Positions 24,918 through 36,130 are shown, numbered from the stretch's first letter. The stretch is 64,000 nt of DNA from Sciurus carolinensis (GCF_902686445.1 NC_062220.1:111214643-111278642), one strand, 5' to 3'. The notes: generated from the sequence alone by a model not told the origin. Numbers and translations are program-made.

Positions 24918-27900
24918 ATGAACCAAATGACCGGGAATACAAATCATATCTCAATAATAACCCTGAATGTTAATGGCCTGAATTCATCAATCAAAAGACA
25001 TAGACTGGCAGATTGGATTAAAAAGAAAGGTCCAACAATATGTTGCCTGTAAGAGACTCACCTCATAGAAAGAGATACCCATAGACTAAAGGTGAAAGGA
25101 TGGGGAAAAACATATCATGCTCATGGACTCAGCAAAAAAGCTGGAGTATCCATCCTCATTTCAGATAATGTGGGCTTTAAGCCAATGTTAGTCAGAAGGG
25201 ATAAAGAAGGACATTTCATACTGCTTAAGGGAAGCATAAATCAGCAAGATATAACAATCATAAACATCTATGCCCCAAACAGTGGCTCATCCATGTATGT
25301 TAAACAAATCCTTCTCAAATTTTAGAAACCAAATAGACCGTAACACAATAATACTAGGTGATTTTAACACGCCTCTCTCACCACTGGACAGATCTTCCAA
25401 ACAAAAATTGAACAAAGAAACCATAGATCTCAATAACACAATCAATAATTTAGACTTAACAGACATTTATAGAATATACCATCCAACCAAGAGCGAGTAC
25501 ACTTTCTTCTCAGCAGCACATGGATCCTTCTCTAAAATAGACCATATATTATGCCACAAAGCTAATGTCAGCAAATACAAGAAGATAGAGACACTACCTT
25601 GTATTCTGTCAGATCATAATGGATTGAAGTTACAAATTAATGAAAGAGTAAAAAACAGAAACTACTCCAACACCTGGAGATTAAACAATATGCTACTATA
25701 TGATGAATGGATAACAGAAGATATTAGGAAGGAAATTAAAAAATTTTTAGAGGTAAATGAGAACAAAGAAACATCATATCAAAATCTCTGGGACACTATG
25801 AAAGCAGTACTTAGAGGAAGATTTATTTCATGGAGCGCATTTAATAAAAGAAGTAAAACTCAAAAAATAAACAACCTAACACTACAGCTCAAAGCCCTAG
25901 AAAAAGAAGAACAGAACAACACCAAAAGTAGTAGAAGACAGGAAATAGTCAAACTCAGAGCTGAAATCAACGAAATTGAAACAAAAGAAACAATACAAAA
26001 AATTGACAAAATGAATAGTTGGTTCTTCAAAAAAATAAACAAAATTGATAAACCTTTAGCCACACTAACAAAGAGAAGACGAGAGAAAACCCAAATCACT
26101 AAAATTCAGAATGAACAAGGAAATATCACAACAGACACGACTAAAATACAAAACATAATTAGAAGCTATTTTGAAAATCTATATTCCAACAAAATAGAAA
26201 ATTTTAAAGACATCAACAGGTTTCTAGAGACATATGAATTGCCTAAACTGAACGAGGAGGACATACACAATTTAAATACACCAATTTCAAGTAATGAAAT
26301 AGAAGAAGTCATCAATAGCCTACCAACAAAGAAAAGTCCAGGACCAGATGGGTTCTCAGCCGAGTTCTACAAAACCTTCAAAGAAGAGCTCATTCCAATA
26401 CTTCTCAAAGTATTCCAGAAAATAGAAGAGGAGGGAACCCTCCCAAACTCATTCTATGAAGCCAATATTACCCTGATACCTAAACCAGACAGAGACACAT
26501 CGAGGAAAGAAAATTTCAGACTAATATCCTTAATGAACATCGATGCAAAAATTCTCAACAAAATTTTAGCAAATTGCATACAAATATATATTAAAAAGAT
26601 AGTGCACCACGATCAAGTGGGTTTCATCCCAGGGATGCAAGGTTGGTTCAACATCAGGAAATCAATAAATGTCATTCACCATATCAATAGACTTAAAGTC
26701 AAGAATCACATGATTATTTTGATAGATGCAGAAAAAGCATTTGATAAAATACAGCACCCCTTCATGCTCAAAACACTAGACAAAATAGGGATAGTGGGAA
26801 CATTCCTTAACATTGTAAAGGCCATCTACGCTAAGCCCATAGCTAATATCATTCTAAATGCTGAAAAACTGAAAGCATTCCCTCTAAAAACTGGAACAAG
26901 GCAGGGATGCCCTCTTTCACCACTTCTATTCAATATCGTCCTTGAAACTCTAGCCAGAGCATTTAGACAGACCAAAGAAATTAAAGGGATACGAATAGGA
27001 AAAGAAGAACTCAAACTATCCCTATTTGCTGATGATATGATTGTATACTTAGAGGAACCAGGAAATTCCACCAGAAAACTTTTAGATCTCATACGTGAAT
27101 TCGGTAAAGTAGCGGGATATAAGATCAATGCACATAAATCTAAGGCATTTTTATACATAAGCGATGAATCTTCAGAAATAGAAATGAGGAAAACTACCCC
27201 ATTCACAATAGCTTGGAAAAAAATAAAATACTTGGGAATCAATCTCACAAAAGAGGTGAAAGACCTCTACAATGAGAACTACAGAACACTACAGAAAGAA
27301 ATTAAAGAAAACCTTAGAAGATGGAAAGATCTCCCATGTTCTTGGATAGGAAGAATTAATATTGTCAAAATGGCCATACTACCAAAAGTGCTATACAGAT
27401 TCAATGCAATTCCAATTAAAATCCCAATGATGTACCTTACAGAAATAGAGCAAGCAATTATGAAATTCATCTGGAAGAATAAAAAAACCCAGAATAGCTA
27501 AAGCAATCCTTGGCAGAAAGAGTGAAGCAGGGGGTATCGCAATACCAGATCTTCAACTCTACTACAAAGCAATAGTAACAAAAACGGCATGGTATTGGTA
27601 CCAAAATAGAAAGGTGGATCAATGGTACAGAATAGAGGACATGGACACAAACCCAAATAAATACAATTTTCTCATACTAGATAAAGGGGCCAAAAATATG
27701 CAATGGAGAAAAGATAGCCTCTTCAACAAATGGTGCTGGGAGAATTGGAAATCCATATGCAACAGAATGAAACTAAACCCATATCTCTCACCATGCACGA
27801 AACTAAACTCAAAATGGATCAAGAATCTCGGAATCAGACCAGAGACCTTGCATCTTATAGAAGAAAAAGTAGGTCCAGAGCTTCAACATGTCGGCTTAGG

Positions 27901-28753
27901 ACCAGACTTCCTCAACAGGACTCCCATAGCACAAGAAATAAAAGCAAGAATTAATAACTGGGATAGATTCAAACTAAAAAGCTTTCTCTCAGCAAAGGAA
28001 ACTATCAGCAATGCAAAGAAAGAACCTACAGAGTGGGAGAAAATCTTTGCCAATCATACTTCAGATAGAGCGCTAATCTCCAGAATCTATAAAGAACTCA
28101 AAAAACTCTACACCAGGAATGCAAATAATCCAATTGACAAATGGGCTAAGGAAATGAATAGACACTTCACAGAAGAAGATCTACAAGCAATCAACAAACA
28201 TATGGAAAAATGTTCAACATCTCTAGTAATAAGAGAAATACAAATCAAAACCACCCTAAGATTCCATCTCACCCCAATTAGAATGGCGATTATCAAGAAT
28301 ACAAGCAACAACAGGTGTTGGCGAGGATGTGGGGAGAAAGGTACACTCATACATTGCTGGTGGGGATGCAAATTAGTGCAGCAACTCTGGAAAGCAGTGT
28401 GGAGACTCCTTAGAAAACTTGGAATGGAACCACCATTTGAACCAGCTATCCCACTCCTTGGCCTATACCCAAAGGACTTAAAATCAGCATATTACAGAGA
28501 TACAACCACATCAATGTTCATAGCTGCTCAGTTCACAATAGCCAGATTGTGGAACCAACCTAGATGTCCTTCAATTGATGAATGGATAAAGAAAATGTGG
28601 TATATATATACAATGGAGTATTACTCAGCCATAAAGAATGATAAAATTATGGCATTTGCAGGCAAATGGATGAAACTGGAGAATATCATGCTAAGTGAGA
28701 TAAGCCAATCTCAAAAAAACAATGGACAAATGATCTCACTAATAAGTGGATGA
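24918..28753 (+). pseudogene. L1 A ORF2 (endonuclease-reverse transcriptase), disabled
   Basis: ORF2p of about 1,277 codons if uninterrupted, close to the usual length of about 1,275. The endonuclease has [21 protein letters not shown] and SDHNGLKL. The RT has [32 protein letters not shown] and the catalytic [11 protein letters not shown] near 27,025. The C-terminal zinc-knuckle-like motif is C-x3-C-x7-H-x4-C near 28,313-28,370. Lesions: CAA to TAA stop at 25,050-25,052, just before the catalytic glutamate of the ETH motif; a 1-base insertion near 25,316-25,323; an extra A in the A7 run at 27,481-27,487. The largest open piece (25,270-27,501) spans most of the endonuclease-to-RT region. It cannot give full-length protein. 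Confidence 0.95.
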
Positions 28754-29007
28754 TGACACATAATGGGGGGTGGGAGGGGTTAGTGTTAGGGTTAGAGTTA
28801 GGTTTAGGGAGGGGGGCAAGAATGGAGGAAGGAAGGACTGTATAGAGGGAAAAGAGGGGTGGGAGGGTTGGGGGGGAATGGGAAAAAAATAACAGAATGA
28901 ATCAAACAACATTACCCTATGTAAATTTATGATTACACAAATGGTATGCCTTTACACCATGTACAAACAGAGAAACAACATGTATCCCATTTGTTTACAA
29001 TAAAAAA
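28754..29007 (+). other. L1 A 3' UTR with G-rich, telomere-like tract
   Basis: Holds a G-rich polypurine tract (28,763-28,880) typical of L1 3' UTRs, but with degenerate TTAGGG-like units at about 28,778-28,808. It ends 'ccatttgtttacaataaaaa'; the AATAAA-like signal abuts a short A tail of about 10 bases. Confidence 0.85.
28778..28808 (+). repeat. Degenerate TTAGGG-like array in L1 3' UTR
   Basis: Reads as four to five imperfect GTTAGG-type units. The antisense L1 fragment at 31.6 kb has a cleaner version. Confidence 0.8.
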
Positions 29008-29019
29008 AAAATCAACTGA
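29008..29019. repeat. Target-site duplication, right copy of young L1 A
   Basis: 'aaaatcaactga' again; its first As merge with the L1 A tail, so the exact boundary is ambiguous by a few bases. Confidence 0.88.
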
Positions 29020-29188
29020 AACTATATTGCCAATAAAATAATGCTTTTTTCATTTTTCACAGATAAGACTGATTCTTCAAATTTCATTTTTAAATACTTT
29101 CAATGTTTAAATTTGAGTATATAAAACAATTTTTTTTAGTTTCCAACAAATTTGCTTTATAAATAAGTGAGCATATTAATAGCAACAC

Positions 29189-29514
29189 AACAGTCTCCCA
29201 TTATCCATGGTTTTACTTTCTGGGGTTTCAGTTACTCGTGGGTAACATTGCTCCCAGAAATATTATTTGTTTTGATTATTTAAGAGAGGGAGGGAGACCA
29301 CATTCACATAACTTTCATAATTAATTTATTAATTTCAGAAAAACGACTTTATTTCATTCTTAGTTATAGTTGTTTAAACTTATAATATGTAAGTATAGGG
29401 AAAAAAACATGTGTGAATTTGTGTTTGTGTGTGTGGTTATGGACTTTCAGGGGTTTTAGGCATCCATTGGGGGTCTTGGAACATATCCAACAGAAGGGGA
29501 ACTACTATATTATT
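29189..29514 (+). mobile_element. Tigger/pogo-like nonautonomous DNA transposon
   Basis: Starts 'cagtctcccattatccatgg' and ends 'aagggg', 'aactactata'. The ends read as imperfect inverted repeats. Internal 'gggtttcagttactcgtggg' and 'ggcatccattgggggtcttg' are characteristic of an old Tc1/mariner-class Tigger-related family, but I am unsure of the subfamily name. A second copy is at 55,567. No transposase frame remains. Confidence 0.7.
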
Positions 29515-30104
29515 AATTTACCCAAATGAACCAGGGTTACAGAACATGTTTCTTAAGTCACAATAATTTCCTTTCAATTTAATTATTTTTATTTGCTGAA
29601 ACTTCCTCTTTCATTTTCTTATGTCCATTTAATGACTTCACATAGGTTTCCCTTATGACCAAATAATTAGATATTGATAAGATTTTGTTGACCTGGAAAA
29701 AATTATTTGGGGTCCTTTGAACTTTAAGAAAAAAATGATCATGAGTTGGATGAAGTAAATAAATCAGAAGGAAACCGAGGATCTTATTTTATTGCTAAAT
29801 TTATTTGCTAAATTAAGGCAAGTTCATAATATTAAAGAAAAACGTTTTTTGGACTATCCAAGTTATCAAAAGAGGAAGGAAAGTTTAATGATGTTGGCAG
29901 AAGAGTTGAGGTGAGAAAGAAATGAGCTGCAGATGGCAGAGGAGCCATTTTTGCAAAAATGGAAAAAAAAATGAGCCTTTTAATCATCCACTGGAATGGA
30001 ATAAGTAAGAATCTAAAATGAAAGGCAGCACCAACTCCTCTGGTCCAGGGTCAGATAGGTCTGTAGAGATGTACAGGGTCCTCTCACTGAGGAGGGAGTC
30101 CCTA
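29515..30104. other. Intergenic sequence
   Basis: No gene or repeat recognised. Confidence 0.5.
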
Positions 30105-30118
30105 AACAGAAGCTTCTT
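30105..30118. repeat. Target-site duplication of antisense L1 fragment, left
   Basis: The 14-mer 'aacagaagcttctt' recurs at 30,928-30,941. Confidence 0.93.
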
Positions 30119-30927
30119 TTTTTTTTTAATTTATTTTTATTGTAAACAAATGGGATACATGTTGTTTCTGTTTGTACATGGAGTAACAGCATACCATTTG
30201 CATATTCATACATTTACATAGAGTAATGATGTTTGATTCATTGCATTATTTTTTCCTTCCCCCCCTCCCCTCCCACCTCTCTTTTCCTTCTATACTGTCC
30301 CTCCTTCCTCCATTCTTGCCCCCCTCCCACCCTTCATTACATGTCATCATCCGCTTATCAGTGAGATCATTCGTCTTTTGGATTGTTGAGATTGGCTTAT
30401 CTCACTTAGCATGATATTCTCCAATTTCATCCATTTGCCTGCAAATGCCATAATTTTATTATCCTTTATAGCTGAGTAATATTCCATTGTGTATATATAT
30501 ATACCACAGTTTCTTTATCCATTCATCAATTGAAGGGCATCTAGGTTGGTTCCACAATCTGGCTATTGTGAATTGAGCAGCTATGAACATTGATGTGGCT
30601 GTATCTCTGTAATATGCTGATTTTAAGTCCTTTGGGTATAGACTGAGGAGTGGGATAGCTGGGTCAAATGGTAGGTCCATTCCAAGTTTTCTAAGGAATC
30701 TCCATACTGCTTTCCAGAGTGGCTGCACTAATTTGCAGCCCCACCAGCAATGTATGAGTGTACCTTTCTCCCCACATCCTCGCCAACATCTATTGTTGCT
30801 TGTATTCTTGATAATTGCCATTCTAATTGGGGTGAGATGGAATCTTAGTGTAGTTTTGATTTGCATTTCTCTTATTACTAAAGATGGTGAACATTTTTTC
30901 ATATGTTTGTTGATTGCTTGTAGATGT
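30119..30927 (-). mobile_element. 5'-truncated young L1 (antisense), 3' end only
   Basis: About 0.8 kb. On the minus strand it starts within ORF2 ('acatctacaagcaatcaaca', equivalent to 28,180 in copy A) and runs through the ORF2 C-terminus, including the C-x3-C-x7-H-x4-C motif, the 3' UTR and an A tail. The tail is T-rich at 30,117-30,140. The reading frame is mostly open from the truncation to about 30,459, reflecting recent insertion. The 3' UTR lacks the TTAGGG-like units of the neighbouring copies. Confidence 0.95.
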
Positions 30928-30941
30928 AACAGAAGCTTCTT
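30928..30941. repeat. Target-site duplication of antisense L1 fragment, right
   Basis: 'aacagaagcttctt', identical to 30,105-30,118. Confidence 0.93.
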
Positions 30942-31282
30942 ACAGGTTTCCAAGCCTGGGAGATTGGGGGAAGTACGATGGGCAAAGGTTAGGAGTGGAA
31001 ATTGCAGCGTACTGAGTCAGCCTGGAGGAAAGTTTCCTCACCCCATAAGTAGGTCAAGCAGAGGCATTTGAAGAACTTTGCCCAAGGCCTCAGATAAAAA
31101 GAACCAGGAATGATGAGCCAACATTAAGAACATAAACACGCAAAGAGCACCACCAACCAGAGGAGTCCTGGACTCCAACCTCCTTCATAGACAGCCCGTG
31201 TACCAAGGCTGGTGTAGGGAGGGCAGCTCTCTTGAGAAGCCTGCCAGGCATTCTGTTACAGGCCATGGTCAGGCCCGAAAAA
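30942..31282. other. Intergenic sequence between two L1 insertions
   Basis: Less A/T-rich host sequence. 'gaactttgcccaaggcctca' near 31,074 might be a MIR scrap. No gene seen. Confidence 0.45.
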
Positions 31283-31298
31283 TCACACACAGATTTTT
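31283..31298. repeat. Target-site duplication, left (L1 with 3' transduction)
   Basis: The 16-mer 'tcacacacagattttt' recurs at 31,869-31,884. Confidence 0.93.
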
Positions 31299-31303
31299 TT
31301 TTT

Positions 31304-31369
31304 CTTAAAGTTAAAAATTTTATTTAATAGAAGTGATTAAATATTATAAAATGTAATAAATATCAATTC
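31304..31369 (-). other. Transduced 3' flank of the source L1
   Basis: A/T-rich, unlike any L1 copy here. It carries an AATAAA signal (TTTATT on the + strand at 31,319-31,324) about 15 bases before the second A tail. It should mark the source locus of this insertion. Confidence 0.85.
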
Positions 31370-31582
31370 TTTTTTTTTAGTTTTTTTTTAATTGTAAACA
31401 AATGGGATACATGTTGTTTCTCTGTTTGTACATGGCATAAAGGCATACCATTTGTGTAATCATAAATTTACATAGGGTAATGTTGTTTGATTCATTCTGT
31501 TATTTTTTTTCCCTCCCCCCCCACCCCTCCCACCCCTCCCTTCCCTCCATACAGTCCTTCCCCCCTCCATTCTTGCCCCATT

Positions 31583-31628
31583 CCCTAACCCTATTCCTAA
31601 CCCTAACCCTAACCCTAACACTAACCCC
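31583..31628 (-). repeat. TTAGGG (CCCTAA on + strand) repeats in L1 3' UTR
   Basis: Several consecutive CCCTAA units, four of them near-perfect, with two variant units. They lie between L1 3' UTR phrases that match copy A on both sides, so they belong to the element. Confidence 0.92.
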
Positions 31629-31868
31629 TCCCACCCCCCATTATGTGTCATCATCCACTTATAAGCGATATCATTCACCTTTTGGTTTTTTGAGATTGGC
31701 TTATCTCACTTAGCATGATATTCTCCAGTTTCACCCATTTGCCTGCAAATGACATAATTTTATCTTTCTTTATGGCTGAGTAATATTCCATTGTATATAT
31801 ATACCACATTTTCTTTATCCATTCATCAATTGAAGGACATCTAGGTTGGTTCCACAATCTGGCTATTG

Positions 31869-31884
31869 TCACACACAGATTTTT
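31869..31884. repeat. Target-site duplication, right (L1 with 3' transduction)
   Basis: 'tcacacacagattttt', identical to 31,283-31,298. Confidence 0.93.
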
Positions 31885-33085
31885 AACCAAGAACCATATT
31901 CCTCAAGTGAAGCCTTTTGCCACAAAGCTCTTGATGTCTCTTTGGTGATTCACTAAGATCTTTTAGATACTCTACATAAATTGTTTTCAGGTTTTATAAC
32001 AATGTGTTATGACTTTATTCTCTGCAGTTATGAATATTGTCCATGAAACATGAAAAAATAATGGTTCTATGTATCCAGGTAATCACTTGGAATATTTAAA
32101 CAAACTGACTATTTTCCAGGTTTATTAATGAGAAAATGTGGAAATAGAAATTTAGGCAATTTGGACTCATTCAGCCACAGGAAAATCAATGCTGCTTTAA
32201 ATATTATCTTAAATTCAAAGAAGACATGAATTAATTATTATAGGAGGTATCTTAATGGCTTGATATTAGCTATATGGTCTTAATTCTGATTCATGCTACT
32301 AAAATTAATCATTGCCATGGTACTAGAAATTGTATAATAAAATAATTTCAAAGTGTGGAGAGGACCTGGTCTTAGGGAAGACTGGAATCTGAGGGTGAAT
32401 GGAATTACACCATTGGAATTCAATTTTTCCATTGCACATCTGCATCTCTCCACTAGAAATATATCTCTTCATTCATTGATATCACATTCCAATAACTTTG
32501 CAGCTTACTATTAATGGATTTATATCTTCAGAGATAGTTTATGTGCCTGTACTTCAGGATGGAGTTGAAGAGTGGCAGATCCAAAGCTCAATCAGATCAC
32601 ATGGATAGAAAAGCGAACATGGAGTGAGAACTCTAATGGCAGAGAGAAAAGGGAGTTACGGCAAGCAAAACCAATCAGAAAAGGATCCCGGTTTACCAAG
32701 TCCTGACACTTCTATTATTTTGTGGGTGTCATAAGAAAATATGACTTCAAAAATTTTGCACAAAGTCTTGGAAGGAGTACCTAAACGTAAGAAAAGTTTA
32801 ATGAAATCTATCCTACATTACCTTCATTGCAAATCTGATTCTGAAACAAAGACAAAGTGAACCTGGAATCCTGTCTGACACTGAACACCACCCATTATTC
32901 TCTTACCCAAACCACGTTTTAAAAATTGCACATACAAATAAAGCACCCGTGGAAAGAAATCAAGAGGTGCAGTAAATGGGATCTTTAAATTGATATTTGT
33001 TTTCAATTGACAAAAGAAAGAATTAGAATAAATAGGGTTTAATCTAAACTGTTCTTTTCTGTGTGTGAGCACATGGTAAGATGCT
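31885..33085. other. Intergenic sequence
   Basis: No gene seen. The 32,340-32,640 part looks slightly repeat-like but I cannot name it. Confidence 0.45.
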
Positions 33086-33089
33086 TTTT

Positions 33090-33260
33090 TATTAACTCAT
33101 TTTAATCCTCATTAAAATCTATGGGGTTTTATTTTCCCTTCATACAAATGACACTACTAAAGTTGAAAGATGTTGAAATATTTATCTAAGGTTACATAAG
33201 GCTGACAAGGAGTGATGGCAATTAGATGCAAGTCGTTCTGATTTAGAAGTTAAATCCCTC
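33090..33260 (+). mobile_element. MIR SINE
   Basis: The order 'tttaatcctcattaaaatct', 'atgacactactaaagttgaa', 'tatctaaggttacataaggc' and a 'gttctgattt' end follows the MIR core and tail. Strongly diverged. Confidence 0.6.
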
Positions 33261-33899
33261 AATGCAAATCAGTGAAGATCAGGGTTCTTCATGAAAGACA
33301 GTCTTGGGAAAATATTGTAAACTTCAAGGTTGGAAAATAAAGTCAGAGGGGAAATTCAGGAACCATGCACAAAAGTGAATTGGGAAAATCTGAATCTCAT
33401 GTGTGCCAAAGAATAAATTGATCTGTGGTCAGAAAAGCAAGGGTAACATGAATAGGACTATGGGACAGTCCCCATGACTCTTCCAGATAAGCATATTTTC
33501 TACTGAGTACTTTGAGTTCTTCTCTTCCATCCATCCTTGAACAGCCCATGTGTCCTTAAATAACAATCAAAATTTCTTATTTGTCTGCAAATTTATTGAG
33601 AGAGCATATCTATCATTATTGTAATAGATTGAGTTTCAAAGGTTACTTGAACAGTTAAGTCTAACATTTGACCTCTGTAAAGTTAATTTTGGGACACACA
33701 CACACAGGCACACACACACAATCTGAGAACAGAAAAAGGGACAGGTACAATATTCCTAATCGTGTATGAAACTGAACAATTCCCAGAGGTGTAGGTTATA
33801 TAATTATGCCCATTTGGGCACTAATTACATCTGACTCTAAGCAAAAAAGAATATACCACATTATACATTATACAAAAATGGCAAGTATATTCTTATTAA
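33261..33899. other. Intergenic sequence with short CA tract
   Basis: A (CA)n tract lies at 33,696-33,720. Otherwise unassigned. Confidence 0.5.
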
Positions 33900-34095
33900 T
33901 ATCATTTTAAGTCTTTATGTTGTGCCACACACTGTGACACATCATTCAGGGTTTTCAAAGCCTCTCGAAGGTAGCTACTACTACTTTTTCAATAGAGGAA
34001 GAAACAGTGGTTTAGAGAGATAAATTAGCATGTCCAAGTTCACACAATTATAGGAGAGAGAAATGTGACAACTGTTCCAGATACTCTGAGACAAA
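33900..34095 (+). mobile_element. MIR SINE
   Basis: 'gtgccacacactgtgacaca', 'aggtagctactactactttt', 'gaggaagaaacagtggttta' and 'catgtccaagttcacacaat' give the full MIR order, including the conserved core. An old mammalian SINE. Confidence 0.72.
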
Positions 34096-34705
34096 TATAT
34101 TTGTAACAAGATTGAATTTTCTTTAATATATATAAAGCCAAGCAGAACCAAGAGGCATCCTAGAAACATCTTTATAAAAAGAAAAATGGAATGCCAGATT
34201 CTTTTAAACTTTAAACACCCCAGAGAGAATTACATAATAAATTTTCCATGCTTGGAAAACATTAACTATTGTATTGTTCTTACATTTAAGAACATTAGAA
34301 AGGCAAACATTAATAATATTGCAATAGTTTTTAAAAAATTCAACATCAATACTGCTTATAATAAATATCCACCCCTTTATTTCATATGACAAGGTGACCT
34401 TAACATATTGGTTTTTTTTTTTTAATCCTGGGCAATTTTTTTACTTGGCTTTAGACTAGTGAGCCTCCCACAGATGGAAGTTATAACTTGGAATAGTAAT
34501 GTTTACTCTACCTGCTAGTGCTTTTAGGAATTTCCTTAGAGTTCAACTGCGAGTGCTACTGTGTACTTTGACTAGGTCTGCTTATGTATATTACAAACAA
34601 ATATTTGAGGCAAAGCAAATCTGTACTATTGGATGTCAGAATAATAGTTTTCCTTGGCAAGGAGTAGTGACCAAAAGGGTAAACAAGGAAGCTTGCAGGT
34701 TGCAG
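34096..34705. other. Intergenic sequence
   Basis: A/T-rich, no gene seen. Confidence 0.5.
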
Positions 34706-34932
34706 CAATATTCTTTTTCTTTCTTTCTTGGCACTGGTGGTTGAATTCAGGGGTTCTTTGCCAGTGAGCTACATCCCCAGCCCTTTTATTTTTTATTTTG
34801 AGACAGGGTCTCACTAAGGCTTTAGGGCCTTGCTAAGTTGCTGAGAAAGGCCTTGAGCTTATTGTCCTCCTACCTCAGCCTCTGGAATCACTGGGATTAC
34901 ATATATGTTCCACTGTGTCCAACATCAATATT
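34706..34932 (-). mobile_element. B1-dID SINE (antisense) with short target-site duplication
   Basis: Reverse ID half ('ggttgaattcaggggttctt', then 'gctacatccccagccc') followed by the reverse B1-like half ('ttttgagacagggtctcact', then 'cctcagcctctggaatcact'). The 7-mer 'caatatt' at 34,706-34,712 and 34,926-34,932 is the likely target-site duplication. Confidence 0.9.
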
Positions 34933-35560
34933 TTTTTTTCTTGATCTACTGATGGTTATGAGTAAGTTCAGTTTTATAAAATTCATCCAAGCTTATTAAC
35001 AGTACATTGAGGTGTATATTGATATGTGACTTTTCTATATTAATATAAAATTTCAATGAAAAACTTTTTAAAAGTTAGGAAGTAAAAAGCATCTATTGAA
35101 ATGTTAAAATAATAATTTTGAGGATTTTTAAGAAAACTAGGTGGCTTCCTAAAATTCATTCAGGTTTTTCTATTATTGGTTTGTGAGGGTAAATATATAA
35201 TATGCATGACTTGATTTTCTCCAATTCATTTTTTTGATTCTGGACCTTGTTGATCCTGATATTAACACTTTAAATAAACAAATATATATTTTAAATGACT
35301 TTAGAATATGAAAATTTTGTCTCAAGGTATTTGATTAGAAGTGATTGATATCAGCTGTAAGTTGACTATACTAGGTGTAAACCCCATAGAAAAAGGGCAT
35401 GTTGCTGTTATAACAACATCTTGATCCTCTCAGGCCATCTTTTGTATAGACGTCTCTTCTAAGATCCAGAGTCCTGTGTCTAATTGTCTCCTCAATAAAT
35501 ACACTTGAATATTTACATTTAAAAAAAAAAAAGACAACCCCAATATGTCCAAATTGGTCC
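34933..35560. other. Intergenic sequence, possible retrocopy end
   Basis: An AATAAA at about 35,496 is followed about 25 bases later by an A run (35,521-35,532). This suggests a 3' processed end, but no parent gene is recognisable upstream. Confidence 0.4.
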
Positions 35561-35569
35561 CTGCAACGC

Positions 35570-36010
35570 TTGACAAACTTCTTTTTTCCACATTTAAGCA
35601 GACAATACTAATATCCATCTGGGCACAATTCTGGATACTTAGTGTCTACTTTCCCTATTTTTCACCCTTCTTCTCACCAAAGCCCTTACACTCACCAGCA
35701 GTGGCTTCCCTCTCCCCTTTCCTCCATCTAAACGCCTCACTTTCTCTTTGATTCCTTGAACACTCCATGTTATTTATCACCTTAGGATTTCCATGTATGA
35801 TATTATTCCTGGAAGTATTTTCTTTCAGTTCTCTGCAAAGTTGACCTTAGTTTCAGCATTTGTAGTTCAGGAAGTAGTTCCTTAGAAAGGCATTCTTAGC
35901 CCACTCATGCAAAAATTAATTCCCTTATTCCTGTAGCATTATTATTCTTTCCCATAAGATCCATAGCAATTTTTCTCCATAGCAAAATTAAATTATGCAT
36001 GATTCAGTTT
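35570..36010 (+). mobile_element. L2 (LINE-2) 3' region remnant
   Basis: 'agtggcttccctctcccctt', 'gattccttgaacactccatg' and 'ggcattcttagcccactcat' lie in the order of the L2 3' end, with 'tttttctccatagc' near 35,971. Ancient and non-coding; the 68-codon open frame here is incidental. Confidence 0.6.
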
Positions 36011-36059
36011 ACTAGCCATTCCCCCAAATTAATGTCATTGCATGAATCAATCCATTAAA

Positions 36060-36130
36060 ATAATATGTATGGTATATATGTATTTATATATAATATATAC
36101 TATAATATATACATATATTTATATAATTAC
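36060..36130. repeat. TA-rich simple repeat
   Basis: Imperfect ATATATAC/ATATTTAT tract. Confidence 0.8.

Larger units (their letters stand above)
22697..29007 (+). mobile_element. Young L1 copy A, nearly full length, inactive
   Basis: A 6.3-kb L1 with GC-rich 5' UTR, ORF1, ORF2, G-rich 3' UTR and A tail, flanked by a 12-bp target-site duplication. Compared with copy B at 59,698, it lacks about the first 260 bases of the 5' UTR. It begins within 'gagcacagcgcttgg', equivalent to 59,967 in copy B, so the YY1-type start site is missing. ORF1 carries a nonsense codon, a 1-base insertion and an in-frame 33-bp duplication. ORF2 carries one nonsense codon and two 1-base insertions. Close similarity to copy B implies a recent insertion that has since decayed. 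Confidence 0.96.
31299..31868 (-). mobile_element. 5'-truncated young L1 (antisense) with apparent 3' transduction
   Basis: Read on the minus strand: truncated ORF2 C-terminus from 31,868, 3' UTR with TTAGGG repeats, then an A tail (T run about 31,371-31,390). After that come about 66 bases of non-L1 sequence (31,304-31,369) containing AATAAA, and a second A tail (T run about 31,294-31,303). The whole is inside one 16-bp target-site duplication. This is the standard structure of an L1 3' transduction, where read-through RNA was polyadenylated downstream. Confidence 0.92.

Noticed and set aside
26826..27248. 140-codon minus-strand frame
   Set aside because: Antisense shadow of L1 ORF2 reverse transcriptase.
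31583..31628. Interstitial telomere or chromosome-fusion scar
   Set aside because: The CCCTAA units are flanked on both sides by L1 3' UTR sequence matching copy A and lie inside an L1 with a target-site duplication.
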